64,000 nucleotides of DNA from Sulfotelmatobacter sp963788225. Its GTDB lineage: Bacteria; Acidobacteriota; Terriglobia; Terriglobales; Acidobacteriaceae. The notes under the pieces are model-generated. The model was not told the origin of the DNA, made no database searches, and was given only the letters and a program-made list of their open reading frames with translations. The DNA is taken from positions 1 through 64,000 of the forward strand of contig CAWBGI010000003.1 in NCBI GenBank assembly GCA_963788225.1, read 5' to 3'. This document shows positions 1-8,799 of this stretch, piece by piece. The translations under genes and the position numbers were made by a program. Every line of letters begins with the position of its first letter. The stretch's first letter is position 1.

Positions 1-19
1 TTTGCCTAGGGAGGGATGG

Positions 20-60
20 GGCCTTCTCTGCGCCTCTGCGGTGAAACCTTCTGCCTTTGA
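20..60. repeat. Dispersed intergenic repeat, CTCTGCG-type copy
   Basis: A short stretch with the core CTCTGCGCCTCTGCGGTGAA lies just upstream of selA. Variants of the same core lie near 2850, 13115, 16505 and 28955, all outside or at the ends of genes. It resembles a small dispersed noncoding repeat family, not a gene. Function unknown. Confidence 0.5.
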
Positions 61-94
61 ATTAGTCCCATCCATGTGCTGAAATAGCGCCTCC

Positions 95-1546
95 ATGAAA
101 CCCATGCCCGATTCCGTGTCCGCCAGCGACGTTCTCCGCCGCATTCCTTCCGTGGATGAACTGCTCGCCGAGCCGCGTCTGCTTGGGCCTGCGGCTCGCC
201 TGGACCGCGCGCTTATCGTCGAAACCGCGCGTAGCGTCCTCGCTGATTTCCGAGCACGCGTCACAAAGGAAAACAAGAGCGACCTTGGCAGCCTCTCCCC
301 CGCGGAGTTGAACGATCACCTCGTCAACCAAATCATTGCGGATGTTGACCTATTGCTTCGCCCCTCCCTGCGCCCCGTGATCAACGCCACCGGTGTCATC
401 CTGCACACCAATCTCGGCCGCGCGCCGCTCTCCACCGAAGCCGCCGACCACATCCGCGCCGCCGCAACCCATTACACCAACCTCGAATACGATTTGGAGG
501 CGGGCACGCGCGGCACTCGCGACGTCCATACCGCGCGTTTGCTCGCGCGCTTGGCCGGAGCCGAATCCGCCGTCGTGGTCAACAATAACGCCGCTGCAGT
601 TTTTCTGGTCCTCGCCGCGCTGGCTCGCGGCGGCGAGGTCATCGTCTCGCGCGGAGAGCTCATCGAAATCGGCGACGGGTTCCGCATCCCCGACATCATG
701 GCCGAAAGCGGCGCCGCGCTTCGCGAAGTCGGCACCACCAACCGCACGCGCCTCGCCGACTATGAGCGCGCCATCAACGACCGCACGCGCATGCTGCTTC
801 GTGTGCACCGCTCGAATTTCAGCATGGCGGGATTTACAGCGCAGCCCTCGCTCGCCGAACTGGTTGAGCTCGGCCTCCGCGTTTCACTCCCGGTCTATGA
901 AGACCTGGGCTCAGGTTGTCTGGTGGATTTGTCGGCCAGTGGGATCGCCGAGCCGCTCGTCCGCGACAGTTTCACCGCGGGCGTCTCCGTCGCGTCATTC
1001 AGCGGAGATAAGCTGCTCGGCGGTCCTCAAGCAGGAATCATTGCGGGAAGCCGTGACCTGGTCGCACGCATTCGCCGCCATCCTATGTTCCGCGCCCTGC
1101 GCGTGGATAAGCTCACCATCGCCGCGCTGGAGGCCACCCTGCTCGCCTATCTCCGCGGACCGGGCGCAACTGCGGGCCACTCCGAAATTCCAATATTGAA
1201 CATGATCCGCGCCAACGCCGAAGAAATCGCCCTGCGCGCTGATAGATTTCTACAACTGCTGCGCTCCACCGTTCCCGTGAACGCCGCCCGCTTCGAATTC
1301 CGTGACTCCGAATCGGTCGTCGGCGGAGGCTCAACGCCCGGCCAGCAACTCCCCACACGCGTAATCGCAATTCACGGCAACAAATACTCTGCTGCTGAAC
1401 TTGAAGAGCGTCTGCGCCGCGCCCCGCTAGGCATCCCCGTAATCGCCCGAGTCGAAAACGAGGCCCTCCTCCTCGACCTCCGCACCGTTTTCCCCGGCCA
1501 GGAATCTGTGCTAGCCGAAACCCTCGCTTCCGCCCTCGCTCCCTAA
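95..1546 (+). CDS. selA: L-seryl-tRNA(Sec) selenium transferase
   Basis: PLP enzyme that converts seryl-tRNA(Sec) to selenocysteinyl-tRNA(Sec) using selenophosphate, in the cytoplasm. The 483-residue length fits SelA. Family signatures are visible: the block RPVINATGVILHTNLGRAPL (residues 93-112), VVNNNAAAVFL (161-171), RGELIEIGDGFRIP (186-199) and the PLP-lysine context SFSGDKLLGG with Lys306. The ATG at 95 comes just before conserved N-terminal sequence. No selB, selC or selD is seen in the window, so the rest of the selenocysteine machinery must lie elsewhere if it is functional. No in-frame TGA suggesting a selenoprotein was noticed among the genes here. Confidence 0.95.
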   Translation: MKPMPDSVSASDVLRRIPSVDELLAEPRLLGPAARLDRALIVETARSVLADFRARVTKENKSDLGSLSPAELNDHLVNQIIADVDLLLRPSLRPVINATGVILHTNLGRAPLSTEAADHIRAAATHYTNLEYDLEAGTRGTRDVHTARLLARLAGAESAVVVNNNAAAVFLVLAALARGGEVIVSRGELIEIGDGFRIPDIMAESGAALREVGTTNRTRLADYERAINDRTRMLLRVHRSNFSMAGFTAQPSLAELVELGLRVSLPVYEDLGSGCLVDLSASGIAEPLVRDSFTAGVSVASFSGDKLLGGPQAGIIAGSRDLVARIRRHPMFRALRVDKLTIAALEATLLAYLRGPGATAGHSEIPILNMIRANAEEIALRADRFLQLLRSTVPVNAARFEFRDSESVVGGGSTPGQQLPTRVIAIHGNKYSAAELEERLRRAPLGIPVIARVENEALLLDLRTVFPGQESVLAETLASALAP

Positions 1547-1569
1547 TCTCAGCTGGGCATGGGCACACG

Positions 1570-1670
1570 CAGTCATCCTGAATGCATCCGGCCAGGATGC
1601 TTGAAGTATCTGCATGTCCTGAATGAATATCGTGAAGGGTGGCCGCCACGTTTCAAGTGGTAGCCCATTC
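1570..1670. repeat. Two diverged dispersed repeat copies downstream of selA
   Basis: The first part, about 1571-1622, holds GTCATCCTGAATG and a later ATCTGCATGTCCTGAA; a related GTCATCC...GAAGGATCTGC copy is at about 6673-6720. The second part, about 1644-1670, has CCAC...TTCAAGTGG, resembling the hairpin at 5523-5542. These look like small interspersed elements. No open frame is supported here. Confidence 0.35.
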
Positions 1671-1680
1671 AACGTAGCCC

Positions 1681-2088
1681 CTACGGATTCGCATCCCCCA
1701 TCAACTTCCTCACCGGCTGATTATCCGCATACACCTGCCACACCGCGATCAACCCGTCCCGCACCACGGCCTTCCACGCCGCCGGAATCTCCCAAAAGTT
1801 CTTCTTCTCCAATTTCCCATCCGCCGAATACGTCCCCCGCGCCGACCCAAGCACAGCCACCGTGTTCCCCTTTGCAAAAATCTCCTCATGGGAAACTTTG
1901 TAGTCTGGGATCATCTGGTGATACATGCGCCATCCGGTGCGCATCATCTCCCGCCCCGAAAATCGCGCCCCCAGGGCATCAACGAACAAGTGATCCTCGG
2001 TCATCGCCGCCGCGATCGCGTCCACGTTCCCCGAATTAATCCTCTCAATGAAATCCAAAACCACTTCGACCGGGTCCTTTTCCGCCAT
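1681..2088 (-). CDS. SnoaL/NTF2-like fold protein
   Basis: A 135-residue protein of the nuclear transport factor 2 / SnoaL-like superfamily. It has the opening helix VVLDFIERINSGNVDAIAAAMTEDHLFVD, written here as its parts VVLDFIERIN and AAMTEDHLFVD, then a curved-sheet region with GREMMRTGWRMYHQMIPDY and VAVLGSARGTY. Such folds serve as isomerases, hydrolases or ligand-binding domains, so no reaction can be assigned. I chose the ATG at 2088 over the longer frame to 2163 because GGAGG sits a few bases upstream of it and the earlier residues do not look like the family. It is convergent with selA and divergent from the ubiX-like gene. Confidence 0.7.
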   Translation of the reverse strand: MAEKDPVEVVLDFIERINSGNVDAIAAAMTEDHLFVDALGARFSGREMMRTGWRMYHQMIPDYKVSHEEIFAKGNTVAVLGSARGTYSADGKLEKKNFWEIPAAWKAVVRDGLIAVWQVYADNQPVRKLMGDANP

Positions 2089-2203
2089 TTCGTCCTCCAC
2101 TTCGGCGCATTCTAGCACTGCCCCCCTTCCTTGACTTTGCCGAAACCGCCCCACTAGACTCAAGTCCTCTGCGCCCCGCAGATCTTTCCAGGGAGCCTTT
2201 CAA

Positions 2204-2830
2204 TTGGGCAAGGTCATCACTCTCGGTGTCACCGGCGCATCCGGAGCGGCGCTCGCCCGGGCAGCCCTGCGCCTGCTCGAGGCCGACGCTAGCGTCTCTC
2301 GCATCCATCTCGTTGTCAGCGAAGCCGGCCAACGCCTTATCGCTCAGGAATTGGGAATCATCGCCACCGATGCCCGGCAACTTCCTGCCCTGCTCAGCGG
2401 CGTCAACGTGCAAAAAACTGAACTGCTCTCCAACAAGGACATCGGTGCGTCCATCGCCTCCGGCAGCTACACCGTGGACGGCATGATTGTGCTCCCGTGT
2501 TCCGCGGGCACGCTCGCCTCAATCGCCAATGGCACCAGCGACGACCTGCTCGCTCGCGCCGCCGATGTTTGCCTCAAGGAGCGCCGCCCGCTGGTACTCT
2601 GCCTGCGCGAAACCCCGCTCAATCGAGTGCATCTATCAAACATGCTCCGCGCCCAAGAAGCGGGAGCGGTCATCATGCCGGTAGTACCCGCGTTTTATTA
2701 CGCTCCGCAAACTATCGATGACCTCATCGAGCAATTCGTCTGCCGCGCCCTATCTCAACTGGGCCTGCCCCAGAAGCACCAGTATCGTTGGGAAGGCGGC
2801 AATACGAAGTCCCGCGTAAGGCAAGCATGA
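2204..2830 (+). CDS. ubiX: UbiX-type flavin prenyltransferase
   Basis: 208-residue flavin prenyltransferase that makes prenylated FMN, the cofactor of UbiD-family decarboxylases. Seen: the N-terminal FMN-binding GVTGASGAALARA, the PCSAGTLASIANG block, and the C-terminal MPVVPAFYYAPQTIDDLIEQ region. The start is a TTG at 2204 with GGGAG upstream; no nearby ATG fits. It heads a same-strand run with a UbiA-type prenyltransferase and mqnE, so it probably serves a UbiD-type decarboxylation late in futalosine-route menaquinone synthesis (the role called MqnM in some species). The partner decarboxylase is not in the window. Confidence 0.9.
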   Translation: MGKVITLGVTGASGAALARAALRLLEADASVSRIHLVVSEAGQRLIAQELGIIATDARQLPALLSGVNVQKTELLSNKDIGASIASGSYTVDGMIVLPCSAGTLASIANGTSDDLLARAADVCLKERRPLVLCLRETPLNRVHLSNMLRAQEAGAVIMPVVPAFYYAPQTIDDLIEQFVCRALSQLGLPQKHQYRWEGGNTKSRVRQA

Positions 2831-2846
2831 TGATTCTGGATCTCCC

Positions 2847-2898
2847 TCATGGTTTTCTCAGCGACCTCTGCGCACTCTGCGTCAAAAGGTTTCCCTCT
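2847..2898. repeat. Dispersed intergenic repeat, CTCTGCG-type copy
   Basis: The spacer between the ubiX-like and mqnP-like genes contains CGACCTCTGCGCACTCTGCG followed by an A/G run, related to the element at 20-60. It carries no frame of its own. Confidence 0.4.
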
Positions 2899-2901
2899 TA
2901 A

Positions 2902-3792
2902 ATGACTCCCACCCGCCTCCGCACCGTGCTCGAAATGGTCAAATTCGAGCACTCCATTTTCGCCCTGCCCTTCGCGCTCACCGCCGCGCTTCTCGCCGCG
3001 CGCACCGCTCACGCGCAGACGGGAGCCCCGCCCTGGCCCACCTGGCAGCAACTCGCCTGGATCGTTGTCGCCATGGTCGGCGCGCGTTCCTTCGCCATGA
3101 CCATCAATCGAATCGCCGACGTCCGCTACGACGCCGAGAATCCCCGCACCCGCAACCGCGCGCTGGTAACCGGCGCTCTCTCCGTTCGCTTCGCCTGGGC
3201 ATTCACTTGGCTTGCCGCCGCATTCTTGATATTCGCCGCATGGCGACTCAACCGCCTCGCGCTCGAACTTTCCCCTGTCGCGCTTGCCGTACTTTTCTTT
3301 TATTCCTACACCAAGCGCTTCACTTCCTGGTCTCATTTGGTACTGGGTTTCTGCCTTGGCATCTCCCCCGCCGCCGCATGGATTGCCATCGCCGGGTCGC
3401 TCGACCTGCGCATGTTGATCCTCTGCGCCGCGGTCACTCTCTGGGTCGGCGGCTTCGACGTCCTCTACGCCTGCCAGGACGTTGACTTTGATCGCCGCGC
3501 GGGTCTCTTCAGCATCCCGCGCCGCTTCGGCATCCCGCGCGCTTTGCTCATTTCCCGCGCCATGCACGTTGTGATGATCGCCCTGCTCGCCTGGCTCGCT
3601 GCGCGCTTCGCTCTGCCCTGGCCCGCCTGGATCGGAATCGCTGTCGTTGCCGCCATGCTCATTTGGGAGCACTCGCTGGTCTCCGCCACTGACCTCAGTC
3701 GCCTGAATGCTGCGTTTTTCACCATAAACGGCTATATTAGTGTGTCGTTCTTTCTATTCTGGGGCGCCGCTGTGTGGGTGTCTCCGTCCTAA
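2902..3792 (+). CDS. mqnP: UbiA-family prenyltransferase, MqnP-like
   Basis: Integral-membrane aromatic prenyltransferase of 296 residues with about eight or nine hydrophobic segments. The first Asp-rich motif is seen as NRIADVRYDAENPRTRNRAL and the second as CQDVDFDRRAGLFSIP, which place Mg-prenyl-diphosphate in UbiA enzymes. The 4-hydroxybenzoate polyprenyltransferase-like sequence beside mqnE points to MqnP, which prenylates 1,4-dihydroxy-6-naphthoate in the futalosine pathway. This assignment rests on context, and UbiA itself is the alternative. The next gene starts 11 bases after its stop. Confidence 0.85.
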   Translation: MTPTRLRTVLEMVKFEHSIFALPFALTAALLAARTAHAQTGAPPWPTWQQLAWIVVAMVGARSFAMTINRIADVRYDAENPRTRNRALVTGALSVRFAWAFTWLAAAFLIFAAWRLNRLALELSPVALAVLFFYSYTKRFTSWSHLVLGFCLGISPAAAWIAIAGSLDLRMLILCAAVTLWVGGFDVLYACQDVDFDRRAGLFSIPRRFGIPRALLISRAMHVVMIALLAWLAARFALPWPAWIGIAVVAAMLIWEHSLVSATDLSRLNAAFFTINGYISVSFFLFWGAAVWVSPS

Positions 3793-3803
3793 ACAAACAC
3801 GAC

Positions 3804-4970
3804 ATGGCCGAACTCCAAATCACCGACCCGCGGCTCAGGCCCATCGCCGCCAAAGTCATGGCCGGCGAACGCCTCACTGCCTCCGACGGCATCACTCTCT
3901 ATCGCTCGCCCGATCTTCTCGCCGTAGGCTGGCTAGCCAACCACGTCCGCGAAGCGCGCCACGGCGACATCTGCTACTTCAACGTCAATCGTCACATCAA
4001 TCCCACCAACATCTGCGTGGCCCATTGCAAACTCTGCGCCTTTGGACGCGACCCCAACGCCCCCGGGGCCTACAATTTTGCTCTCGATGAAATTTGGCAG
4101 CGCGCCGAGGAGGGCGTCCGCGCCGGAGCCACCGAGTTCCACATGGTCGGTGGCCTCCATCCCGATCTGCCCTTTGAATATTTTCTGGACATGATTCGCG
4201 GCCTCAAGCAGCGTTGCCCCACCATCCACCTGAAAGCCTTCACCATGGTGGAGGTCGGCTACTTCTCCCGCATCGCCAAGCTCAGCATTCGTGACACACT
4301 CCTAGCCCTTAAGGAAGCCGGAGTTGATTCGCTTCCCGGCGGCGGCGCTGAGATTTTCAACCCGCGCGTCCGCCGAGTGATCTGCGACCACAAGACTTCC
4401 GGCCAGCAGTGGCTGGAAATCGCGCGCACCGCGCATGAAATCGGCCTGCGCTCCAATGCCACCATGCTCTACGGCCATATCGAAAACGAAGAAGAGCGCG
4501 TCGAGCATCTCCTCCTCCTCCGCGAATTGCAGGACGAAACACACGGTTTCCAGACTTTCATCCCGCTCGCGTTCCATCCGGAAAATACCGCGCTTGCGCA
4601 TCTGCCCAAGCCAACGGGCTTTGACGACCTTCGCGCCATCGCCGTCTCACGCTTGCTGCTCGATAATTTCGATCACATCAAGGCTTACTGGGTCATGCTC
4701 ACTCCGCGCATCGCGCAAATTGCGCTCCGCTTCGGTGCAGACGACATTGACGGCACCATCATCGAAGAAAAAATTTATCACGACGCCGGAGCCACCACCG
4801 AGCAGTTCACTCCGCGCAGCGAACTCGTGCGACTCATCCGCGCCGCGGGACGCACCCCCGTCGAGCGCGACACCCTGTATCGCCCGGTCATTCGCACCGC
4901 GCCCGTGCCCGATCTTCCCGCGGCCGGCCCGGGCTTCGTCCCCTCAACCACTCTCACTCTGAATGTCTAA
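3804..4970 (+). CDS. mqnE: Aminofutalosine synthase (radical SAM)
   Basis: 388-residue radical SAM enzyme that joins 3-(1-carboxyvinyloxy)benzoate and S-adenosylmethionine to give aminofutalosine. The cluster motif is CVAHCKLC, Cys71-Cys75-Cys78, the CX3CX2C spacing of radical SAM proteins. Other family features are GATEFHMVGGLHPDLPFEY and PGGGAEIF. MqnC shares the fold, but the N-terminal ITDPRLRPIAAKVMAGERLT block and the FNVNRHINPTN lead-in fit MqnE better. A GTG at 3774 could extend it into the preceding gene; the ATG at 3804 leaves the normal N-terminus. Likely cotranscribed with the two genes upstream. Confidence 0.92.
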   Translation: MAELQITDPRLRPIAAKVMAGERLTASDGITLYRSPDLLAVGWLANHVREARHGDICYFNVNRHINPTNICVAHCKLCAFGRDPNAPGAYNFALDEIWQRAEEGVRAGATEFHMVGGLHPDLPFEYFLDMIRGLKQRCPTIHLKAFTMVEVGYFSRIAKLSIRDTLLALKEAGVDSLPGGGAEIFNPRVRRVICDHKTSGQQWLEIARTAHEIGLRSNATMLYGHIENEEERVEHLLLLRELQDETHGFQTFIPLAFHPENTALAHLPKPTGFDDLRAIAVSRLLLDNFDHIKAYWVMLTPRIAQIALRFGADDIDGTIIEEKIYHDAGATTEQFTPRSELVRLIRAAGRTPVERDTLYRPVIRTAPVPDLPAAGPGFVPSTTLTLNV

Positions 4971-5023
4971 TTTGCACCCACACGAATTGATGGCACATCC
5001 AACTTTCGAGGAGGAAAATCAAA

Positions 5024-5467
5024 ATGATTCGCAAAGCATCGGCAATCTGGAAAGGCAATCTCAAGGAAGGCAAAGGCTCCATCTCCACCGACAGCGGAGT
5101 CCTGAAGAACACCCAATATTCCTTCGCCACGCGTTTTGAAAACGGTGTAGGCACCAACCCCGAAGAGCTGATCGCCGCGGCGCACGCCGGCTGTTTCACC
5201 ATGGCGCTCTCCGGCCAGCTCGGCGCCGCGGGCATCACCGCCGAGAGCCTGGAGACCACCGCCTCTCTCAGCCTGGAGAAACTCGAAGCCGGATGGACCA
5301 TCACCAAAATCCATCTGGACGTCACCGCGCGCATTCCCGGCGGCGACCAAGCCGCCTTCGACAAGGCCGCGAAAAACGCCGAGACTGGCTGCCCCGTCTC
5401 GCGCGTTCTCAAGGCCGAAATCACCATGACCGCCAAACTAATCACCGAGCGCTCCACCAGCGCTTAG
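5024..5467 (+). CDS. OsmC-family hydroperoxide reductase
   Basis: 147-residue thiol peroxidase of the OsmC/Ohr family, which reduces organic hydroperoxides in the cytoplasm. The two expected reactive cysteines are present: Cys57 in AAAHAGCFTMAL and Cys123 in ETGCPVSRVLK. TNPEELIAAAHA is the OsmC-subclass signature. AGGAGG lies about 9 bases before the ATG at 5024, so the start is good. Same strand as mqnE, 53 bases downstream; a shared transcript is possible but not required functionally. Confidence 0.92.
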   Translation: MIRKASAIWKGNLKEGKGSISTDSGVLKNTQYSFATRFENGVGTNPEELIAAAHAGCFTMALSGQLGAAGITAESLETTASLSLEKLEAGWTITKIHLDVTARIPGGDQAAFDKAAKNAETGCPVSRVLKAEITMTAKLITERSTSA

Positions 5468-5522
5468 TCGCGGACACGAAAGACCGCCGCCGTCAGCGAA
5501 CTGTTGATTCGTGCTTTCGTAG

Positions 5523-5542
5523 GGACCACCTTCAAGTGGTCC
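5523..5542. repeat. Small hairpin repeat
   Basis: GGACCAC pairs perfectly with GTGGTCC across a CTTCAA loop. A related CCAC...TTCAAGTGG sequence occurs near 1644-1665. It lies in the 169-base gap after the osmC-like gene, with no T-run after the stem, so it looks more like a dispersed palindromic repeat than an intrinsic terminator. Confidence 0.4.
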
Positions 5543-5636
5543 GCGCATTGGGGTCTGATTTCGTCGCTGTGGGTTTGCGACCCGGCCGCTCCGGCATCAC
5601 TCTAATCTTCATCTCATTTTATTCGGAGGGATTTTC

Positions 5637-6599
5637 ATGAAAGCCATCGTCGTCCACGAATTTGGCGCCCCGGAAGTAATGAAGCTCGAAGAAATCCCAA
5701 AGCCCGCTCCCGGCCCGGGCCAACTCCTCGTCCGCATAAAAGCAGCGGGCATCAATCCCGCCGATACCTACATGCGCACCGGCACCTACGCCCGCAAGCC
5801 CGCGCTACCCTACACGCCCGGATTTGACGGTGCCGGAACAGTGGAATCCATCGGCGCAAATGTTTCTGGCTGGAAGGCCAACGACCGCGTGTATCTCAAT
5901 GCCAGCGCGCCCGGCACTTACGCCGAATATATTGTCGTCGAGGCCGCCAACGCGCACCCTCTTCCCGAGCGCATCGCTTTTGCCCAGGGCGCTGGTCTCC
6001 ATGTCCCCTACGCCACCGCCTATCGCTCCCTTTTCCAACTCGCCCATGCGCGCCCCAACGATTGGCTGCTCGTCCACGGAGCCAGCGGAGGCGTCGGCAT
6101 CGCCGCCGTGCAATTCGCGCGCGCCGCGGGCCTGCGCGTCATCGGCACCGCCGGCACCGACCGCGGACGCGAACTCGTCGCCAAGGAAGGCGCCCACTAC
6201 GTGCTCGATCACCGCTCACCCGACATGGCTGCGCGTGTAGCCGAAATCACCGGCAACCATGGCGCCGACATCATTGTCGAAATGCTCGCCAACGTTAATC
6301 TCGGGGCCGACTTGAAAATGTTAGCGATGCGCGGCCGCGTCGTCGTCGTCGGCAGCCGCGGCGACGTCCAAATCACTCCGCGTGACATCATGTCCAAGGA
6401 GAGCGCCATCCTCGCAGTCCTTCTCTGGAATGTTTCTCCCGACGAAATGGCTTCCATACACGCCGCCATCGCCGCCGGCCTTGAAAACGGCACGTTGCGC
6501 CCGGTCGTTGGCAAAGAATTGCCGCTCGCCGAAGCCTCGCGCGCCCACAAAGAAGTTCTCAAGCCCGGCGCTTACGGCAAAATCGTCCTCATTCCATAG
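5637..6599 (+). CDS. Zinc-free NADPH:quinone oxidoreductase (MDR family)
   Basis: 320-residue medium-chain dehydrogenase/reductase of the quinone oxidoreductase branch. It opens MKAIVVHEFGAPEVMKLEEI, has NPADTYMRTGTY in the catalytic domain, and carries the cofactor loop GASGGVGIAAVQFARAAG. The structural-zinc cysteine cluster of alcohol dehydrogenases is absent, as expected. The likely reaction is NADPH-dependent reduction of quinones or enones. GGAGG precedes the ATG at 5637. It stands alone between the osmC-like gene and the convergent SPFH gene. Confidence 0.9.
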   Translation: MKAIVVHEFGAPEVMKLEEIPKPAPGPGQLLVRIKAAGINPADTYMRTGTYARKPALPYTPGFDGAGTVESIGANVSGWKANDRVYLNASAPGTYAEYIVVEAANAHPLPERIAFAQGAGLHVPYATAYRSLFQLAHARPNDWLLVHGASGGVGIAAVQFARAAGLRVIGTAGTDRGRELVAKEGAHYVLDHRSPDMAARVAEITGNHGADIIVEMLANVNLGADLKMLAMRGRVVVVGSRGDVQITPRDIMSKESAILAVLLWNVSPDEMASIHAAIAAGLENGTLRPVVGKELPLAEASRAHKEVLKPGAYGKIVLIP

Positions 6600-6672
6600 T
6601 TCTTGCACGTAGAATTATTTGTGGACCTAATTTTCTGCGGTCAGAAAAATATTCGTCGAAGAATATCAAGGG

Positions 6673-6722
6673 TCGTCATCCCAAATTCCGCCTCAGCGGG
6701 GTGAAGGATCTGCTTTTCGCCC
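6673..6722. repeat. GTCATCC...GGATCTGC dispersed repeat copy
   Basis: In the gap between two convergent genes, GTCATCCCAAATTCC is followed about 20 bases on by GTGAAGGATCTGC. It resembles the element at 1571-1622 and a class of interspersed GTCATCCTGAG/GAAGGATCTGC sequences known from several bacterial phyla. No coding function is visible. Confidence 0.35.
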
Positions 6723-6762
6723 TAGATTTTCCGGCACACTCCGAACTTACCTCCCCCGTTGA

Positions 6763-8799
6763 TCACGATTTCGCCGGCGTCTCTTTGCCGCTCACTTTGG
6801 GCGTGGACGTCTCCTCAAGCGCCGGAGCCGGTGTCTTTGTAACCAGTCCTCCTCCATTCCCAAAGAATCGCATCGCTGTCGCCGCCAATCCCTCAAACGC
6901 GCCCCCGCCATTACCTCCGCTGGCCACCAGCACGTCCGGAACGAATTTTGCTTTTCCTTCTGACAACGCGGTCACCACATTGACTATGGCTGTGGCATTT
7001 GACCCCAGCGCCTCCACCTGCGCCCGGTATCCGCGTGCGCGTGCCAGCCCAACCGCCTCAACCTCCGCTCCCCTTGCCGCGCCGGTCTGACGGATGAACT
7101 CCGCCTCGCCCGTCGCTTCCGCCACGCGCGCATCGGCATTGTTCTTCTTGATGTCCACACCCACCTTTGACCGCGCCAAATCTGCCTGCATGTCCGCCGT
7201 ACCCTTGGCCTGTTCCATCTCGATCCGTTGGTCCTGCGCGGATTTCTGTTTCTTAAAAGTTTCAATCTCCTGATTGGCAATCTCGCGATGCGTGAGGACC
7301 GTGACCATGTCCTCGGGCAGGATCACGTCCTGAATGTACACGCCCTTCGTTTCCACCTGGTATTGCTCCAATTGCTCGCGAATATGTGAGAACGCCTCCT
7401 CCTGCACCTGCCTCCTTGTTTCGATGAATCGAATCGCGGGCATGCTCTGCAGACTGTCGCGGAAGTGATTCCCCACCGCCGCCTGCAGCACCTCGTTCAC
7501 CAGGTTCTTCATTGTGCCCACCATGGAAATCACTCGCGGGGCCTTGGTGTCCGGCACATGGATCTGCACCTGCAAGTCAATCTTGAAAATAAATCCTTCG
7601 CGGCTCTTGGCTACGATCTGCTGGAGCTGCGCGTCCAGTTGATGTGCGTCGGAGACGGCATCCGCCCAGTTCAAATTCAATATCGCCGTCGGCACAATCT
7701 CCGCCTCGTAGCAGCGCGGATTCAGCGGATATTTGCCCGTGCGCAACGGCTCTTGCCAGATTCCGCGATGTCCCGGTCGCACCAACGAACCAAATTTAAA
7801 TCCCTCGCCCGAAGTGTCAATCGTCGCCAGGCCCACATAAGCCTTGATGACCGCCACCTGTCCCTGTTTCACCATCAGCATGGGCACCATCTCCACGCCC
7901 ACCAGGAACGGGTTCAGCGCATACGCTCCATACATGAGCGGATCGTGCTGCAACCCGATGTGGCCCCCGGAATCCAGGAATGCCTGGAAGTCCTGATAGT
8001 TGTTGTGCAATTTGTTTTTGCTTCCCAGAAGAGACTCGATAATGTGCGCGTCGCTGGCCTCCCCCCTCTCCAGTTCCGCAATGTCGTCGTATCCCCCAAG
8101 CCGCGTGGCAATGTCGCCCGAAGGAAGAGGATCGCCTTCATATGTGGTCACCACGCCAACCACATCCACCATGGCAGCATCCTTCCCCTGTTGTGGCTTG
8201 GGTTCAATGCGCACCAGCTCAAGCTGTTCCGTTCTCAAGCCAAGTGCAGGAGCCGAAAGTTCTCCGCCTCGCCCCATCTTCGCGCGTAGCTCCGGCGAAA
8301 TCGGCAGACCGTAAACACGGCTCTTGGTGATCACCAGAAATCCCACCGGGTGAACTGGCACAAGAGATCCCGGCGGCAGCACGGGACGCTGCGCGCCCTT
8401 CTGTCCGCCATTCATCACAAAGCTGCGCAGGTTTCCAAAATTGGCGAACTCTTTCTTGTACACCGCCGACTTTGCTCCGATTGGCAGCGGTTGCCCGACC
8501 TGCGCGATCACCACGCCGATCTCTCCGGCCGGGACTTGCACCCACGGGTGTTTATTCACGGAATAAACCAGCCAGGTCTTCCATCGCAGTCCGGCCATCA
8601 GCAATTCGGCCTGGTAACCGGCTTCGCCCTCGAACGCGACTGGGCTGTCTTTGGTCAGTTTTTTCAATCCAAACCGCTTCGTGACCAGCCCGACTTCCGT
8701 CGGCCCGATCCGGTGCAGCGATTGAACAACGAAAACTACGGCCACTACGATCGCCACGCCTACCCAAGGATGTTGGACAATCAGATCGAAAAGAGACAT
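6763..8799 (-). CDS. Large SPFH/band-7 (flotillin-like) membrane protein
   Basis: 678 residues. A single transmembrane helix lies at about 10-30 (VGVAIVVAVVFVVQSL), then SPFH-type beta-rich segments (HPWVQVPAGEIGVVIAQVG and later YPLNPRCYEAEIVPTAI), then a long coiled-coil-like region from about 480 (EIANQEIETFKKQKSAQDQR, EAEFIRQTGAARGAEVEAV). That order matches flotillin/stomatin-type scaffolds that organise membrane microdomains or regulate membrane proteases. It is longer than common stomatins because of a middle region of about 200 residues that I do not recognise. No NfeD protease partner is adjacent. It is divergent from the DUF2207-like gene across a gap of about 400 bases. Confidence 0.8.
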   Translation of the reverse strand: MSLFDLIVQHPWVGVAIVVAVVFVVQSLHRIGPTEVGLVTKRFGLKKLTKDSPVAFEGEAGYQAELLMAGLRWKTWLVYSVNKHPWVQVPAGEIGVVIAQVGQPLPIGAKSAVYKKEFANFGNLRSFVMNGGQKGAQRPVLPPGSLVPVHPVGFLVITKSRVYGLPISPELRAKMGRGGELSAPALGLRTEQLELVRIEPKPQQGKDAAMVDVVGVVTTYEGDPLPSGDIATRLGGYDDIAELERGEASDAHIIESLLGSKNKLHNNYQDFQAFLDSGGHIGLQHDPLMYGAYALNPFLVGVEMVPMLMVKQGQVAVIKAYVGLATIDTSGEGFKFGSLVRPGHRGIWQEPLRTGKYPLNPRCYEAEIVPTAILNLNWADAVSDAHQLDAQLQQIVAKSREGFIFKIDLQVQIHVPDTKAPRVISMVGTMKNLVNEVLQAAVGNHFRDSLQSMPAIRFIETRRQVQEEAFSHIREQLEQYQVETKGVYIQDVILPEDMVTVLTHREIANQEIETFKKQKSAQDQRIEMEQAKGTADMQADLARSKVGVDIKKNNADARVAEATGEAEFIRQTGAARGAEVEAVGLARARGYRAQVEALGSNATAIVNVVTALSEGKAKFVPDVLVASGGNGGGAFEGLAATAMRFFGNGGGLVTKTPAPALEETSTPKVSGKETPAKS

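Noticed and set aside
393..1199. 268-residue frame inside selA
   Set aside because: It is a shifted reading of the selA strand with no family sequence; many similar long shadow frames exist here because of GC-rich third positions.
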